Positions 44,382-53,774 of a stretch of 64,000 nt of DNA are shown here, piece after piece. The position numbers and the translations under genes were made by a program. The DNA comes from Helicobacter canadensis MIT 98-5491 (GTDB taxonomy: Bacteria; Campylobacterota; Campylobacteria; Campylobacterales; Helicobacteraceae): the NCBI RefSeq assembly GCF_000162575.1, contig NZ_CM000776.2:190950-254949 (forward strand). Reading direction: 5' to 3'. The stretch's first letter is position 1. Every line of letters begins with the position of its first letter. The notes beneath the pieces were generated by a model. It was given only the letters and a program-made list of their open reading frames with translations. It searched no databases and had not been told where the DNA came from.

Positions 44382-44971
44382 AATAAATCCTCGATAATGA
44401 TTTCATTATTCTTTTTATAGATTTTTTGATAGTTTTGCAAAAGCTTATCTTTTTCTATAATTTCGCCATCAAAAAGAATATTTCCCTCTTTAATAGGACC
44501 TAGAATCATATAATTACCATTGCAAAAAACATTGCCGCTAATTTCGCCAAAGATTTGGACATTACCTTGTGCATGAATCATAGCCCCGCTATTAACGCGA
44601 CCAAAAATAGTAATGTCGCCTTTTGTGATAATTTCTTCTCCACTACGGATTGTTCTGTGGAGAATTAGCGTTTGATTTGTGGGTTGATTGTCTTTAGGGA
44701 GTATTTGTGTGGATTCTGTTTTTATAGAAGTTTCTTGTGATTTTTGAGTTTCAGGTAGTTTAGAGAGAATTTTTTGAGAATTTTTTTGTTCGATAAAAGT
44801 AAGATCTTGTGATTGCAAGAATTCTAAAAGTTTGTTCGTGATAGGATAGGCAAAGACAAGCAAAAAATCTTTTATTAAGATGAAATGTTTTTGGATATAG
44901 GCAATGGTTTCTTCCTCTTGACCTGTTACAAAGATAAATGACCTAAGACTTCTTTGTCGTGCTTCTACCAT
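44378..44971 (-). CDS. minC: Septum site-determining protein MinC
   Basis: 197 residues. The N-terminal part resembles the FtsZ-antagonist domain weakly, then a Ser/Thr/Gln-rich linker (about 85-110). The C-terminal beta helix is clear: [39 protein letters not shown] and [20 protein letters not shown]. minD and minE are not adjacent. In H. pylori minC also lies beside lpxC. Confidence 0.9.
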   Translation of the reverse strand: MVEARQRSLRSFIFVTGQEEETIAYIQKHFILIKDFLLVFAYPITNKLLEFLQSQDLTFIEQKNSQKILSKLPETQKSQETSIKTESTQILPKDNQPTNQTLILHRTIRSGEEIITKGDITIFGRVNSGAMIHAQGNVQIFGEISGNVFCNGNYMILGPIKEGNILFDGEIIEKDKLLQNYQKIYKKNNEIIIEDLL

Positions 44972-44979
44972 TATTTTTC

Positions 44980-46413
44980 CTATAATCTATCCATTATGAG
45001 CTTGGCTTCATTGATAACTTCATCAATATTGGTTTTAATCCAAGCAGAATCAAGCCATTCTGTTGTCCAAACTTCGTGCCCTTGGACTAAAACGCTAAAA
45101 TGTAAATGATCTCCCAAAGCTAAGCCTGTATTTCCGGTATTAGCAATAATATCTCCTGTATTAAGTGAATCACCCACACTAACTTTTTGTGTTGTTAGGT
45201 GTGCATAGAGTGTAGAGAGACCAAGTCCGTGATAAACTATGATGGTATTTCCATTAATGCCAACAAATTCACTTAGAGTAACAACTCCTGGATTGCCAAG
45301 TGAAACAGGAGCTTGTTTAATACTTGCTAAGTCAAGTCCCATATGATTTGATTCGCTAACATTTTCGCCTTGATAGCTAAAAGTTCTATGATCTCCAAAA
45401 TTTGCCATTACAGCACCATTTTTAAGTGGAGAGAAAGCGTGAATAGGGAAGTCTTTTACCAAAGTTTCTCTATCAAATTGTGAAGCCACTTCAAAGACAC
45501 GATTAGCACTTTGTTTTCGCACATCTTCGTTAATGTATTTAAAAATAGCAAGTTTATTGGGGAAATCTTCTAAATTTTTTTCTCCAATTTCTTGCACAAG
45601 AGTAGAAATTTTGCCATCAATAAATGAATCTTTAAGTGGAATGGTTGAATCGCGATATTGCTTTTTTTGAAGATAAAAATTAATAGGCATAATACTAATA
45701 TTACCAGCCAAATCACTCGCATAGATTTTAGCACTAAAATTAGGATTAGTTTTATTCCACGCAATCAGCGAAATGTAAAAGCCTTCTTTGTAGAAAGGTT
45801 GTGGATAGAAATCATAAGTGCCATTGCTAATGCGAATGTTTTTTAGATTATCATCGGTTGCACGAAAGATGACAAGTGCACTGCCACCTTGCGTGATTTT
45901 GTAAGAATGCGAAAGAATGGTTAGTTGAGGTTTCTTGGTATCAATAGGGATTTTTAAAGTTTTTGTTGTGGTGTTTCCATTGAAGAGATTCCAATGGCTT
46001 GTATCTGTAGCAGAGATTTCTAACTCTAGCTCAGGAGTAGAATTTTTAATATTATTTGGTTTTTGGATACCAATACAGAGTATTTTTGGATTGGTCGGGA
46101 TTTCTTGAGATTCGCTTAATTCTGCATCGGGGCTAAGGCAATTTTGAGAAGTAAGGATTTTGGTTTGGAGCGGAATCTTTTCTTGATTTTGTAATAAAGT
46201 AACACTATATTTGCTAATTCCTGCGTTATCTTGAATTTGAATTGGGAAAAAATCTTTAAGATTCCACGCAGGAGTATCTCTTAGGCTAATTTGTGGAGAT
46301 TCTTTTTCAAAAGATTCAGAAGTAAGCATAAAAATACCTGCTCCCACAAATACAATGATTAGAATCAAACCTAAAATTTTAATAAAACCGCCTTTAGAAT
46401 GTGGATTTTGCAT
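44980..46413 (-). CDS. M23 family metallopeptidase, inner-membrane anchored
   Basis: 477 residues. One N-terminal membrane segment (GFIKILGLILIIVFVGAGIF) is followed by a periplasmic region of about 290 residues with beta-sandwich character. The C-terminal LytM domain starts near AVMANFGDHRTF. Zinc ligands are seen in SNHMGLDLAS (HxxxxD) and GDHLHFSVLV (HxH), and YHGLGLSTLYAHL matches the second motif. All residues needed for activity are present, so it likely cuts peptide crosslinks in peptidoglycan, as the cell-shape Csd endopeptidases do. Nine bases upstream of minC, which suggests co-expression with division genes. Confidence 0.9.
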   Translation of the reverse strand: MQNPHSKGGFIKILGLILIIVFVGAGIFMLTSESFEKESPQISLRDTPAWNLKDFFPIQIQDNAGISKYSVTLLQNQEKIPLQTKILTSQNCLSPDAELSESQEIPTNPKILCIGIQKPNNIKNSTPELELEISATDTSHWNLFNGNTTTKTLKIPIDTKKPQLTILSHSYKITQGGSALVIFRATDDNLKNIRISNGTYDFYPQPFYKEGFYISLIAWNKTNPNFSAKIYASDLAGNISIMPINFYLQKKQYRDSTIPLKDSFIDGKISTLVQEIGEKNLEDFPNKLAIFKYINEDVRKQSANRVFEVASQFDRETLVKDFPIHAFSPLKNGAVMANFGDHRTFSYQGENVSESNHMGLDLASIKQAPVSLGNPGVVTLSEFVGINGNTIIVYHGLGLSTLYAHLTTQKVSVGDSLNTGDIIANTGNTGLALGDHLHFSVLVQGHEVWTTEWLDSAWIKTNIDEVINEAKLIMDRL

Positions 46414-46495
46414 TGCTATAGCCTTAAGTAAAATTAATAATGTGGAGATTCTAGCTAAAAAGTGCTTATGTTAAAATTATGAGAGTTTTTTGATA

Positions 46496-46518
46496 AACCC
46501 TGCCTTAAAGGCAAGGTT
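46496..46518 (-). terminator. Hairpin after the thioredoxin-like gene
   Basis: AACC-TGCCTT (46496-46506) pairs with AAGGCA-GGTT (46508-46518), with one unpaired base in each arm. It starts three bases beyond the stop of the minus-strand gene. The minus strand then reads only a short T run, so efficiency is uncertain. Confidence 0.55.
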
Positions 46519-46520
46519 AT

Positions 46521-46841
46521 TTAAGCTTCAATGGCTTTTTTAAGTGCATCTTCAATCATTGGTTTAGAGTTTGGCTCAACTAGTCTCTCACCCACTTCAA
46601 CACCATTTTTAAAGAAAATCAAAGTTGGGATTCGGCGAACATTAAGCTCATCTTTTAGTGCTTCTTGTTCATCTGCCATTACCATACAGAATTTTACTTT
46701 CCCAACATACTCTTGCATAAGCATTCCCATAATAGGTTCGATTTTTTTGCAGTCAGGACACCAAGGTGCACCCACAGCTACAAGGCAAACTCCTTCTTTT
46801 GTTTCGTTAGCAAAAGATTCTTTAGTTAATTGATTCATCAT
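46521..46841 (-). CDS. Thioredoxin-like protein with CPDC active site
   Basis: 106 residues with a complete thioredoxin fold. The active site is APWCPDCKKIEPIM, with Pro-Asp in place of the usual Gly-Pro, and VRRIPTLIFFKNGVEVGERL carries the cis-proline. No signal peptide. The CPDC site is like the second thioredoxin of H. pylori and differs from the standard CGPC enzyme. The start is one of two adjacent ATG codons after AAGGAT. Probably a cytoplasmic disulfide reductase with altered redox potential. Confidence 0.88.
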   Translation of the reverse strand: MMNQLTKESFANETKEGVCLVAVGAPWCPDCKKIEPIMGMLMQEYVGKVKFCMVMADEQEALKDELNVRRIPTLIFFKNGVEVGERLVEPNSKPMIEDALKKAIEA

Positions 46842-46935
46842 TTGAAATCCTTTTAGTAAAATTTACATTAGAAATTTTGAAATAATTTAGCTTAAAAAAT
46901 CAAAAGTTATCATCTATTGAGTGATTTTGTCACTT

Positions 46936-47649
46936 TTAGGCGATATTGGTAAAAACTGCTTGGACATCATCATCATCTTCGATTCTATCAAGTAGCTTTT
47001 CTATATCTGCAAGCTCCTCTTCGCTAAATTCTACAGGATTATTGGCAATCCTTTCTAGTGCGGCTTTTTTGACATCGGCTTTGATTGTTTCTAAGGCATT
47101 TGCAAGACTTCCAAAGCTTGTGTAATCTCCATAAATATGCACTATATCTTCTTCAACTTCTAGCGATTCAAGCCCTGCATCAATGAGATTAAGCTCTAGC
47201 TCTTCTAAATCCCCTAAGCCTTCTTTATTCACTTCAAAATGCGCTTTGCGTGAAAACATAAATTCTAGTGAATTGTTAGTTAGCATTTGTCCGCCTAGTT
47301 TATTGACATAGCTTTTGAGATTTGCCACCGTGCGCGTGGTGTTGTCTGTGGCACATTCAACAAAAAATAACGCACCATGTGGTGCTTTGATTTCATAATT
47401 CACTTCAGTGATTTGAATCCCATCTTTGCCCAAGGCTCTTTTGATAGCTGCTTCAATGTTGTCTTTTGGCATATTTTGGGCTTTTGCTGCCATAATGGCG
47501 GTGCGGAGTTTGGAGTTCATATCAGGATCGCCACTTCCGCCCTCTTTGACAGCAATGCTAATTGCTTTGCCTAATTTGGGGAAAAGTTTGGACATTTTAT
47601 CCCAACGCTTCTCTTTACTTGCTCTTCGATATTCAAATGCTCTTCCCAT
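46936..47649 (-). CDS. YebC/PmpR family protein
   Basis: 237 residues. The opening [59 protein letters not shown] and [19 protein letters not shown] are the family signature, with an acidic C-terminal domain. Members act as transcription regulators or as factors that relieve stalled ribosomes; which applies here cannot be told. Normal length and apparently a single-gene unit. Confidence 0.95.
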   Translation of the reverse strand: MGRAFEYRRASKEKRWDKMSKLFPKLGKAISIAVKEGGSGDPDMNSKLRTAIMAAKAQNMPKDNIEAAIKRALGKDGIQITEVNYEIKAPHGALFFVECATDNTTRTVANLKSYVNKLGGQMLTNNSLEFMFSRKAHFEVNKEGLGDLEELELNLIDAGLESLEVEEDIVHIYGDYTSFGSLANALETIKADVKKAALERIANNPVEFSEEELADIEKLLDRIEDDDDVQAVFTNIA

Positions 47650-47853
47650 ATCAACCTCGATTGTAATTTGCGTTTAAAGCTGTAATTGTAGTATTTTTAA
47701 GATTAACTATGTATTAACCAGCGGAGTTATCCCTAGCCTAAGCTAGAGATAAAAATGAAATTTTAAATTAATTCTACATAGAAGGAATGAAGTTTTTTTT
47801 AATTCTTCTTTTATTGCGTTGCATTAACTATATGTTTAAAACTATTTAGATTT

Positions 47854-47883
47854 TTTGGAGAAGCTTAAGTAGCTATCTCCAAA
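47854..47883 (-). terminator. Strong hairpin downstream of the autotransporter gene
   Basis: TTTGGAGA (47854-47861) pairs with TCTCCAAA (47876-47883), and the inner arms AGCT (47862-47865) and AGCT (47871-47874) extend the stem. It is 23 bases beyond the stop codon. There is no T tract on the minus strand but it is the best terminator candidate in the 256-base gap, which otherwise shows only a short dyad (CTAGCCTAAGCTAG near 47736). Confidence 0.5.
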
Positions 47884-47905
47884 CTAAAACTTACTTGGTA
47901 GTTGA

Positions 47906-50719
47906 TTAGAATCTATATTTTACTCCAATGTTACCATTGAGATAAGTTTCATTTTTAGAATCTACTTTACCTGCTAAGATTTGTTTAGCACCAATTCCTG
48001 CATTTAAAGATAAAGAATCATTGATAGCGATGTTACCACCAACGATAAGTTGTCCATAAGTTTTCTTTTTCTCAGCAGAAGCGATTCTAAAGCTTGTAGT
48101 TGAACCAGCAAATCTACCTACATAATCATCTCCATTATTGATTACATATTGTTCAATTTTTGGAGTGATAAACAAGTAAGATGATTCACTGAAGTATTTT
48201 CTACTTTCTAAACCTACTTCTAAGCTTACAGAGTTGTTAGTATTAGATCGAACATGTTGAGCTAAAATACTTCCTTTCTCTGTATAATCAGGTGTATAAG
48301 AATAATAGTAATTTGCTCCTGCAAATGGTTTTAAGAACCAGCTATTGCTAAGATCAAATACTTTACCTACATTTGCACTTAATCCAAAGAATTTTTGATC
48401 AAAGTCTGAAGTGTTGATACCAGCAATGCTTGTAACATCTTGATCAGTTTTACCTAGTTGTCCATAAGCTTTTAAGTTTAATTCCCAAGTTGGAGCAATT
48501 TTAATTTGAGAGTAAATACCCAATTGGAAGTTATCAGAATCTTGTTTTAAGAGTTTGTCTTGTAATTCTGCATTTGCATAAGTGAAATAAACACCCACTA
48601 AAATATCATCAGTGATATTTTTATCAGCACCTACGCTAATTCCATATACGCCACCTGATTCTCCATCAATGATATTAGCACCACCAAAAGCATTTGCCCA
48701 TACTGCTGCATTGTAAGTTTCATAGTATTTATAAGGTGCATCGCTTTGGATAGAAGCAAATCTTTCTTTAGAAAGTGATTGGAAAGGATTGTTAGCTCTT
48801 GCGATTCTAGAACCAATTGCCATATCATTAGAAACATTAACCGCAGTCATTGCTGATGAAGAAGCATCTGCAAAGCTTGTAGCACTTCTAGCAGCATCTC
48901 TTGTGTCTTTAAAGAATCTTTGGTTAGTAATTACTTGCATTACTTGTTGATTATGAATGTTAGAGCCTGCAATACTAGATAAGATTCCAAGTGATTCACC
49001 TGTATTTCCTGAAGCTTTTGCTGCAGAAACGATTGGGGTGAGTGTATCATTCATACCACCAAGCACAATTCCACCTAATAGAGTATAATCTGTGCGAGTT
49101 TTTACTGCTTCTAGAATGCTGTTAGCTAATGAATAATCCCCTGTATTAATGCTAGGTGCAAGAGCTTCTAACATAAGGTTTTTAAGCTCATTAAGTTTTT
49201 GTGATTTTTCAGCATCAGTAGTTCCATCTTGTAAATTTTGAATTTCAGTTTGAAGGGTTGCAAATGCATTGTTTCTAGCTGTTAAATCTTTAATGGCGGC
49301 TTCAATAGCTTTAAGTTCAGCATTAGCTGCGTTAAGATCGCTTGTGATTTGGTTAAGTGTTTCTTTGGATGCAGTAATTTGAGTGTCTAAAGCATCAATT
49401 TGTTGTTGTAATTGTTCTTTTTTTGTCACATCTGTTTCTGCTGCGAGTTGATCGTTAAGTGTTTTTACTTGTTCTTCTGCTGTTTTGATTGCACTCTCAG
49501 TAGCAGTTTTGTTTTGTGTGAATGTTGTAATTTGAGTAGTAACTTGTCCTTTTACACCAATATCTTGTCCAGGAGTTGTTGTAGTATCAGTTAATATTTT
49601 AAGTGCACTATCAATATTTGTTTGCTCTGTAGCTACAAGTTTGTTTGCAAAACCTTGAAGACTAGCAAAAGTTTGTTTTTCATTGAAAATATTTTTGAAA
49701 GTATCTTTTAATTGCCCATCTACATAAAGGGTTTTGTTGTCTGTAGAAAGTTTAACATCATAAGCAATGTAATCTTTATAATGACTTCCAACGGCATTGG
49801 CATCAATAGCGAAGTCATAATCTCCAGTATTAAGGTATGGAGTTAGAAGGCTTTGGTTGCTTAGATATTCAGAAACATCTTGTGCAAAACTAACACTGCC
49901 TAATGTAGCTCCTGTATTGGTGATTTTTCCACCAGAAGTGATGAGATTGAGTTGTCCAAGTGGCAAATCACTGCTTTGGATATTTAATGTGCCATTGTTA
50001 AGTGTTACATCTCCTTTTGCGTAGATTCCTTGATTGTTATTATTCCAGCTATTATTCAATGATCCAAAAGTGAAAGCATTACCATTTGAAGTTAGCTTTC
50101 CTGTAACATTTAATTTACCAGATTCTACTGCTATAGCACCTGATCCAAGATTAGCATCACCTGTAACATTTACATTTCCTTTGTTGCTAATAGTTAATGC
50201 ATTAAGCGCACCATTAAAAGCAGTCCCTGTTTTACTTGTAACATCTAGGTTTGCACCATCAACTCTTACTGCATCACCAAAAGTTACTGCTCCTTCACTG
50301 CTTTTGATGCTAGAGTTGTGATAAACATTGGTTGCACCATTTTGTGTAACACCATTTTTAGTATTGATATTAAAAGAATAAGTGTTTGCAAGTGGATCTG
50401 TTGGATTGAATTGATTTTTAGTTCCACCTAGCGTTACAGCAGTATCTCCAGTAAATGAATTGGCATCAATAGTGAGATTATTAAGTTCTATTGGCTTAAT
50501 ATCTACCCCTTCGCCTGTGGTTACCGATGTTGGATCAACATTAAGAGTTAAATCATTAGCTGTGTTTTTGTATTCCCAATTTCCTGTTGTATTTTCTTTA
50601 AACTTTGTAGTAAAGTCTGTGTTACCAGCAGTATCTGCGGCTGCTATAGCACTGCTTGATAAAGCAGCGACTACACCTAAGCTTGTCAAAACTCGACTTG
50701 CTGCGATTGAAATTTTCAT
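47906..50719 (-). CDS. Autotransporter outer-membrane protein with coiled-coil passenger segment
   Basis: 937 residues. The signal peptide ends near SSSAIAAADT. Residues 30-370 are Asn/Thr/Gly-rich with repeated beta-strand turns, as in beta-helix passengers. About residues 400-500 form a long Gln/Glu/Lys-rich coiled coil (KTLNDQLAAETDVTKKEQLQ, DLNAANAELKAIEAAIKDL). The last 270 or so residues are the barrel: YNAAVWANAFGGANIIDGES, FQLGIYSQIKIAPTWELNLK, and the terminal NGNIGVKYRF. It probably displays an adhesin-like passenger. Transcription is likely switched by the G14 run 38 bases upstream. AAGGAGAATGA precedes the ATG. Confidence 0.88.
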   Translation of the reverse strand: MKISIAASRVLTSLGVVAALSSSAIAAADTAGNTDFTTKFKENTTGNWEYKNTANDLTLNVDPTSVTTGEGVDIKPIELNNLTIDANSFTGDTAVTLGGTKNQFNPTDPLANTYSFNINTKNGVTQNGATNVYHNSSIKSSEGAVTFGDAVRVDGANLDVTSKTGTAFNGALNALTISNKGNVNVTGDANLGSGAIAVESGKLNVTGKLTSNGNAFTFGSLNNSWNNNNQGIYAKGDVTLNNGTLNIQSSDLPLGQLNLITSGGKITNTGATLGSVSFAQDVSEYLSNQSLLTPYLNTGDYDFAIDANAVGSHYKDYIAYDVKLSTDNKTLYVDGQLKDTFKNIFNEKQTFASLQGFANKLVATEQTNIDSALKILTDTTTTPGQDIGVKGQVTTQITTFTQNKTATESAIKTAEEQVKTLNDQLAAETDVTKKEQLQQQIDALDTQITASKETLNQITSDLNAANAELKAIEAAIKDLTARNNAFATLQTEIQNLQDGTTDAEKSQKLNELKNLMLEALAPSINTGDYSLANSILEAVKTRTDYTLLGGIVLGGMNDTLTPIVSAAKASGNTGESLGILSSIAGSNIHNQQVMQVITNQRFFKDTRDAARSATSFADASSSAMTAVNVSNDMAIGSRIARANNPFQSLSKERFASIQSDAPYKYYETYNAAVWANAFGGANIIDGESGGVYGISVGADKNITDDILVGVYFTYANAELQDKLLKQDSDNFQLGIYSQIKIAPTWELNLKAYGQLGKTDQDVTSIAGINTSDFDQKFFGLSANVGKVFDLSNSWFLKPFAGANYYYSYTPDYTEKGSILAQHVRSNTNNSVSLEVGLESRKYFSESSYLFITPKIEQYVINNGDDYVGRFAGSTTSFRIASAEKKKTYGQLIVGGNIAINDSLSLNAGIGAKQILAGKVDSKNETYLNGNIGVKYRF

Positions 50720-50744
50720 TCATTCTCCTTAAAATAATAAAATG

Positions 50745-50754
50745 AGATATTATT
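50745..50754 (-). promoter_or_regulatory. Likely -10 region of the autotransporter promoter
   Basis: On the minus strand the sequence after the G run is GCATAATAATATCTC, which offers TAATAAT or TAATAT as -10. A start site 6-8 bases downstream gives a leader of 25-30 bases. The G run would then fill the space where -35 contacts occur. Confidence 0.5.
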
Positions 50755-50757
50755 ATG

Positions 50758-50771
50758 CCCCCCCCCCCCCC
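50758..50771 (-). repeat. Homopolymer of 14 G (C on the plus strand) in the autotransporter promoter
   Basis: Fourteen consecutive C on the plus strand, that is G14 on the coding strand, 38 bases before the start codon. It is outside any gene. Runs of this length in Campylobacterota slip during replication, so the spacing between promoter elements, and thus expression, probably varies within a population. Confidence 0.9.
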
Positions 50772-50889
50772 TTATTTTTTGCTTAAATTAAAAAATATTT
50801 ATGTTTTATGATTTAAATTATTTTTTGAGTGGATTTGAAGTGCTTGGAGTAAGGTAGGAAGTTAAATGGTAGCTTTGGAATGCGTGGGC

Positions 50890-52560
50890 TTAGATGAAGT
50901 CCATTATTTCACAGCCAAGCACTTCAGAATCTTTTGGGAGATAGTGGATGAATTGATCTAGGAATTGTTTGTTTAAAAACATTTCTCCGCAGATGATGAT
51001 GCCTTTTGTGCTATAGTTTTCCTCCATATCGCGACTTAGGTTGGCAAAGAATTCTGCCATCGAATCTAAAATGCCAAAGCAAAGCAATTCACTCTCTACT
51101 CCTGCAAGTTTGAAGCTCATTACCGATCGCAAGGTGCGTAGAGTGTCAAGGTAGATTTTGCCTTCTTTGTCTTTTTCTAATCTAAAGTCGATTCGCGGTC
51201 CTTTAGCGCCGACAAACTCCCCTGCTTTTTGTAAGACTGCTTTTGTGGCGGCTTTGAGATTTGAATCAAAGTCTAGTGTAAGGGGAAATGGTGCGTGCAA
51301 ATCAAGTAAGATTCCGCATAAGCCTAATAAGTCTAAAAGATTGCTTGAAAATCTATCGTGAGTAGGAAAAGATTGTAGTTGTTCGATAAGGGATTCGTTG
51401 CTTTTGGTGAAGTTTTTTAGTAGAGACTTGGTGGTGGTGTTTTGGACTTTTAGAATCTCTAGGATTTGGGTTAGATTGCTTTGGAAAATGAATTCTATAG
51501 GGGTTTTAAAGCTTTGGTTAAAATAGAGCATAAAATGCGTGGGGTGGTTGCCTAGGTAGAGTGCGTTTGTTTGGGTTAGGTTTTGGGATTTTATTGTATT
51601 TTTAAAGGCTAGAAGCTCTGGATAAGTGGCTGTGGCGGGAGTGGTTTCAAAGTGATGTTTTAAGATGAGAGAGTTTTTGCCAACGCTAATTTCTAAGGGA
51701 GTGTCATCGGTTTTGAAAAATTGGCAGATTCCGTTATTTAGCTTTTTTGTAGGTTCTAGGAGATAAAAGCCGCTGTGGGATTCCAAGAATTTGCTTAGTA
51801 GTAGCAAAATAGGATCAAAGGGGAGAATGCAAGGCACTTCGTGCGTTGGAAAAAGTGCTTTTAGAATGGATTTGGGCTTGAGTGTGATGAGGGGCTTTTC
51901 TAATGTGGCTAATGCTTGACATTCTTCAGCGCTAATTCTAAAAAGAGATTGGGCATTGTTTAGGCAAAATGGCATAAAAATATAGGGGGATTGAATTTTT
52001 GGTGGATTGTTTTCATCAAAGAGAATAATTTCTTTTTTGCCTAGGGGGGTTTTTAGAAAAATGCTTTGCTGATTTTTGAGAAGTGTGCTTAGATATTGGA
52101 GTGCTTCTTGGAGTTCTTTTTTGCTGTTTAGGGGGAGCTTTTGATTGTCTTTTAAAAAAGTGATTTTTTGGGGTGTGAAGTCGATGAAGCTTCCCCATAG
52201 GTCGCAAAAAGCGCTTGAATCTTTTTGGCTAATTTTTTCTAGTTCAAGGGGGGTGAGTAGGTTTGAAGATTCTTGTGGGTTTGGGAGAGAGTGGGTAGGG
52301 GAGAGTGATTCTAGGATTCTTAGCTCTTTAAAAGTCCATTGCAAAGAGAGTGGGAGATTTTTAGACAGAGCGTTTGTAAAATCTAGTAGGTTTTGCTCTT
52401 CGCCTTTGGCTTCTAGGGTGAAGCTTGTATTAGTTTGGAGAATTTGTGTTTCAAGCTCAAAAGTATGAGCGGTTTGAGTGAGTGTTTTGCAAAGAAAGTT
52501 TTTGATTTTGGGTGCGTTTTGTAAATCTTGGATAAGCAAAAAGTCAAGTGCAAGTAGCAA
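50890..52560 (-). CDS. hydE: HydE-like hydrogenase accessory protein with HypF-like C-terminus
   Basis: 556 residues, directly after hydD and one base apart. The first 90 residues look like a small alpha/beta domain. The region GIICQFF to the C-terminus resembles the Kae1-like part of HypF in a degraded form: LLGLCGILLDLHAPFPLTLD, MSFKLAGVESELLCFGILDS and GIIICGEMFLNKQFLDQFI. Zinc fingers, acylphosphatase and YrdC motifs of a real HypF are absent. H. pylori and Wolinella have a gene at this place called hydE, which was linked to hydrogenase activity. Name by position and general resemblance. Confidence 0.65.
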   Translation of the reverse strand: MLLALDFLLIQDLQNAPKIKNFLCKTLTQTAHTFELETQILQTNTSFTLEAKGEEQNLLDFTNALSKNLPLSLQWTFKELRILESLSPTHSLPNPQESSNLLTPLELEKISQKDSSAFCDLWGSFIDFTPQKITFLKDNQKLPLNSKKELQEALQYLSTLLKNQQSIFLKTPLGKKEIILFDENNPPKIQSPYIFMPFCLNNAQSLFRISAEECQALATLEKPLITLKPKSILKALFPTHEVPCILPFDPILLLLSKFLESHSGFYLLEPTKKLNNGICQFFKTDDTPLEISVGKNSLILKHHFETTPATATYPELLAFKNTIKSQNLTQTNALYLGNHPTHFMLYFNQSFKTPIEFIFQSNLTQILEILKVQNTTTKSLLKNFTKSNESLIEQLQSFPTHDRFSSNLLDLLGLCGILLDLHAPFPLTLDFDSNLKAATKAVLQKAGEFVGAKGPRIDFRLEKDKEGKIYLDTLRTLRSVMSFKLAGVESELLCFGILDSMAEFFANLSRDMEENYSTKGIIICGEMFLNKQFLDQFIHYLPKDSEVLGCEIMDFI

Positions 52561-52561
52561 A

Positions 52562-53098
52562 TTAAAAACCTTTGTAAGAGAGATTGGCGATTTTTTGTAA
52601 ATCTTTTTGATCTTTTTTGTCTGCTTTAATCCCTAGTTCTTGGAGGTATTTAATGGCTTGTGCTTCCATAATTTTTGCAGCTTTTAAGATCTCAGGAGAT
52701 AATTCAAATGTTGGATCGCTTCCGATAATGACAGGCTTCACACCTAAGATTTTGGTGGGTGGCAAGTCGCCTAACATTTCAATCATCTTTAGGGTTTGTA
52801 GCATTTCTACTTCGTGCGCACTACCTGCCCAAGTAATATTATTTGGAATAGCACTGAAGTCAAAAAAATACACATCTCCGATTTTGGCATCATCTGCATC
52901 AATGCAATCAAGAATCAAAACGCGATCATATTGGGTGATAATAGGGATTAGGTGTTGTGCCATTGTCCCACCATCAACAATATCAAGCGAATGTTCGCCG
53001 CTAAAAGTGTAATTGACTTTGAGAAAATTGGAGAGATGCACTCCAATCCCCTCATCGCCAAAAAGAATATTTCCAATGCCTAAGATAAGAATCTTCAT
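52562..53098 (-). CDS. hydD: Hydrogenase maturation protease HydD
   Basis: 178 residues of the HyaD/HybD family. It removes the C-terminal tail of the large subunit after nickel insertion. ILILGIGNILFGDEGIGVHL contains the first nickel-sensing Glu, LDCIDADDAKIGDVYFF the Asp, and SAHEVEMLQTL the His. Its ATG overlaps the hydC stop by one base. The substrate is presumably HydB encoded two genes upstream. Confidence 0.93.
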   Translation of the reverse strand: MKILILGIGNILFGDEGIGVHLSNFLKVNYTFSGEHSLDIVDGGTMAQHLIPIITQYDRVLILDCIDADDAKIGDVYFFDFSAIPNNITWAGSAHEVEMLQTLKMIEMLGDLPPTKILGVKPVIIGSDPTFELSPEILKAAKIMEAQAIKYLQELGIKADKKDQKDLQKIANLSYKGF

Positions 53099-53763
53099 TA
53101 AGATTGTTCATCTTTTTCAAATTTTAATCCGCTTACGATTGTGTCGATTCCAGATCCAGGGAATTTTATAGCATTCCAACTAGCCATATAAATATGAATA
53201 GGGATAAAGATGATAAATGCCCAAGTCAAGATATGGTGAAATAAGCGAACATTTGCAATCCCACCACAAAGCACTTCTAGGGGTTTCATAATTGGCATAA
53301 GGAATCCCCCAAGTCCTTCGTGATAAACATGTGTATAGAGAATAAGCCCTGTAAGCGAGATAAGAACAATAAGAAGCATTACACCAATATAAGTTACAAG
53401 CTGTAAGGGATTGTAAGCGCCTTTATTGTGTGGATGTCCTCCAAGCAAAAGGTAAGTTCTTAGAATCTGAAACCATACAATAGGATTAATAAAATCTAAG
53501 AATGATCGGCGTTCTACTTGGCATTCTTTCGTGCAAATAAAAAGGTAGATTCTAAAAATTGAAACTGCGATGAGCAAAAATCCAATGGATACATGCCAAA
53601 TTCTTGATAGAGAATAAACATTGTAATTTGGATTAGCACTCAAAAAAGGGTAGGCAAGGTAGAATCCAGTTGCAATCAGTGCAAAAATCGTAATGGCTCT
53701 AATCCAATGGAATATCCTTGTTAATTTTGAAAACTCAAAGACGGGTTTGTATTTTGTTTCCAT
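53098..53763 (-). CDS. hydC: Hydrogenase cytochrome b subunit HydC
   Basis: 221 residues with four membrane segments. It carries electrons from HydA to menaquinone. [20 protein letters not shown] and [20 protein letters not shown] contain the first heme histidines, and [20 protein letters not shown] the later ones, as in Wolinella HydC. I start at ATG 53763 preceded by AAGGGGAA; a start eight codons upstream overlaps hydB and lacks a site. Confidence 0.94.
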   Translation of the reverse strand: METKYKPVFEFSKLTRIFHWIRAITIFALIATGFYLAYPFLSANPNYNVYSLSRIWHVSIGFLLIAVSIFRIYLFICTKECQVERRSFLDFINPIVWFQILRTYLLLGGHPHNKGAYNPLQLVTYIGVMLLIVLISLTGLILYTHVYHEGLGGFLMPIMKPLEVLCGGIANVRLFHHILTWAFIIFIPIHIYMASWNAIKFPGSGIDTIVSGLKFEKDEQS

Positions 53764-53774
53764 AGTTTCCCCTT

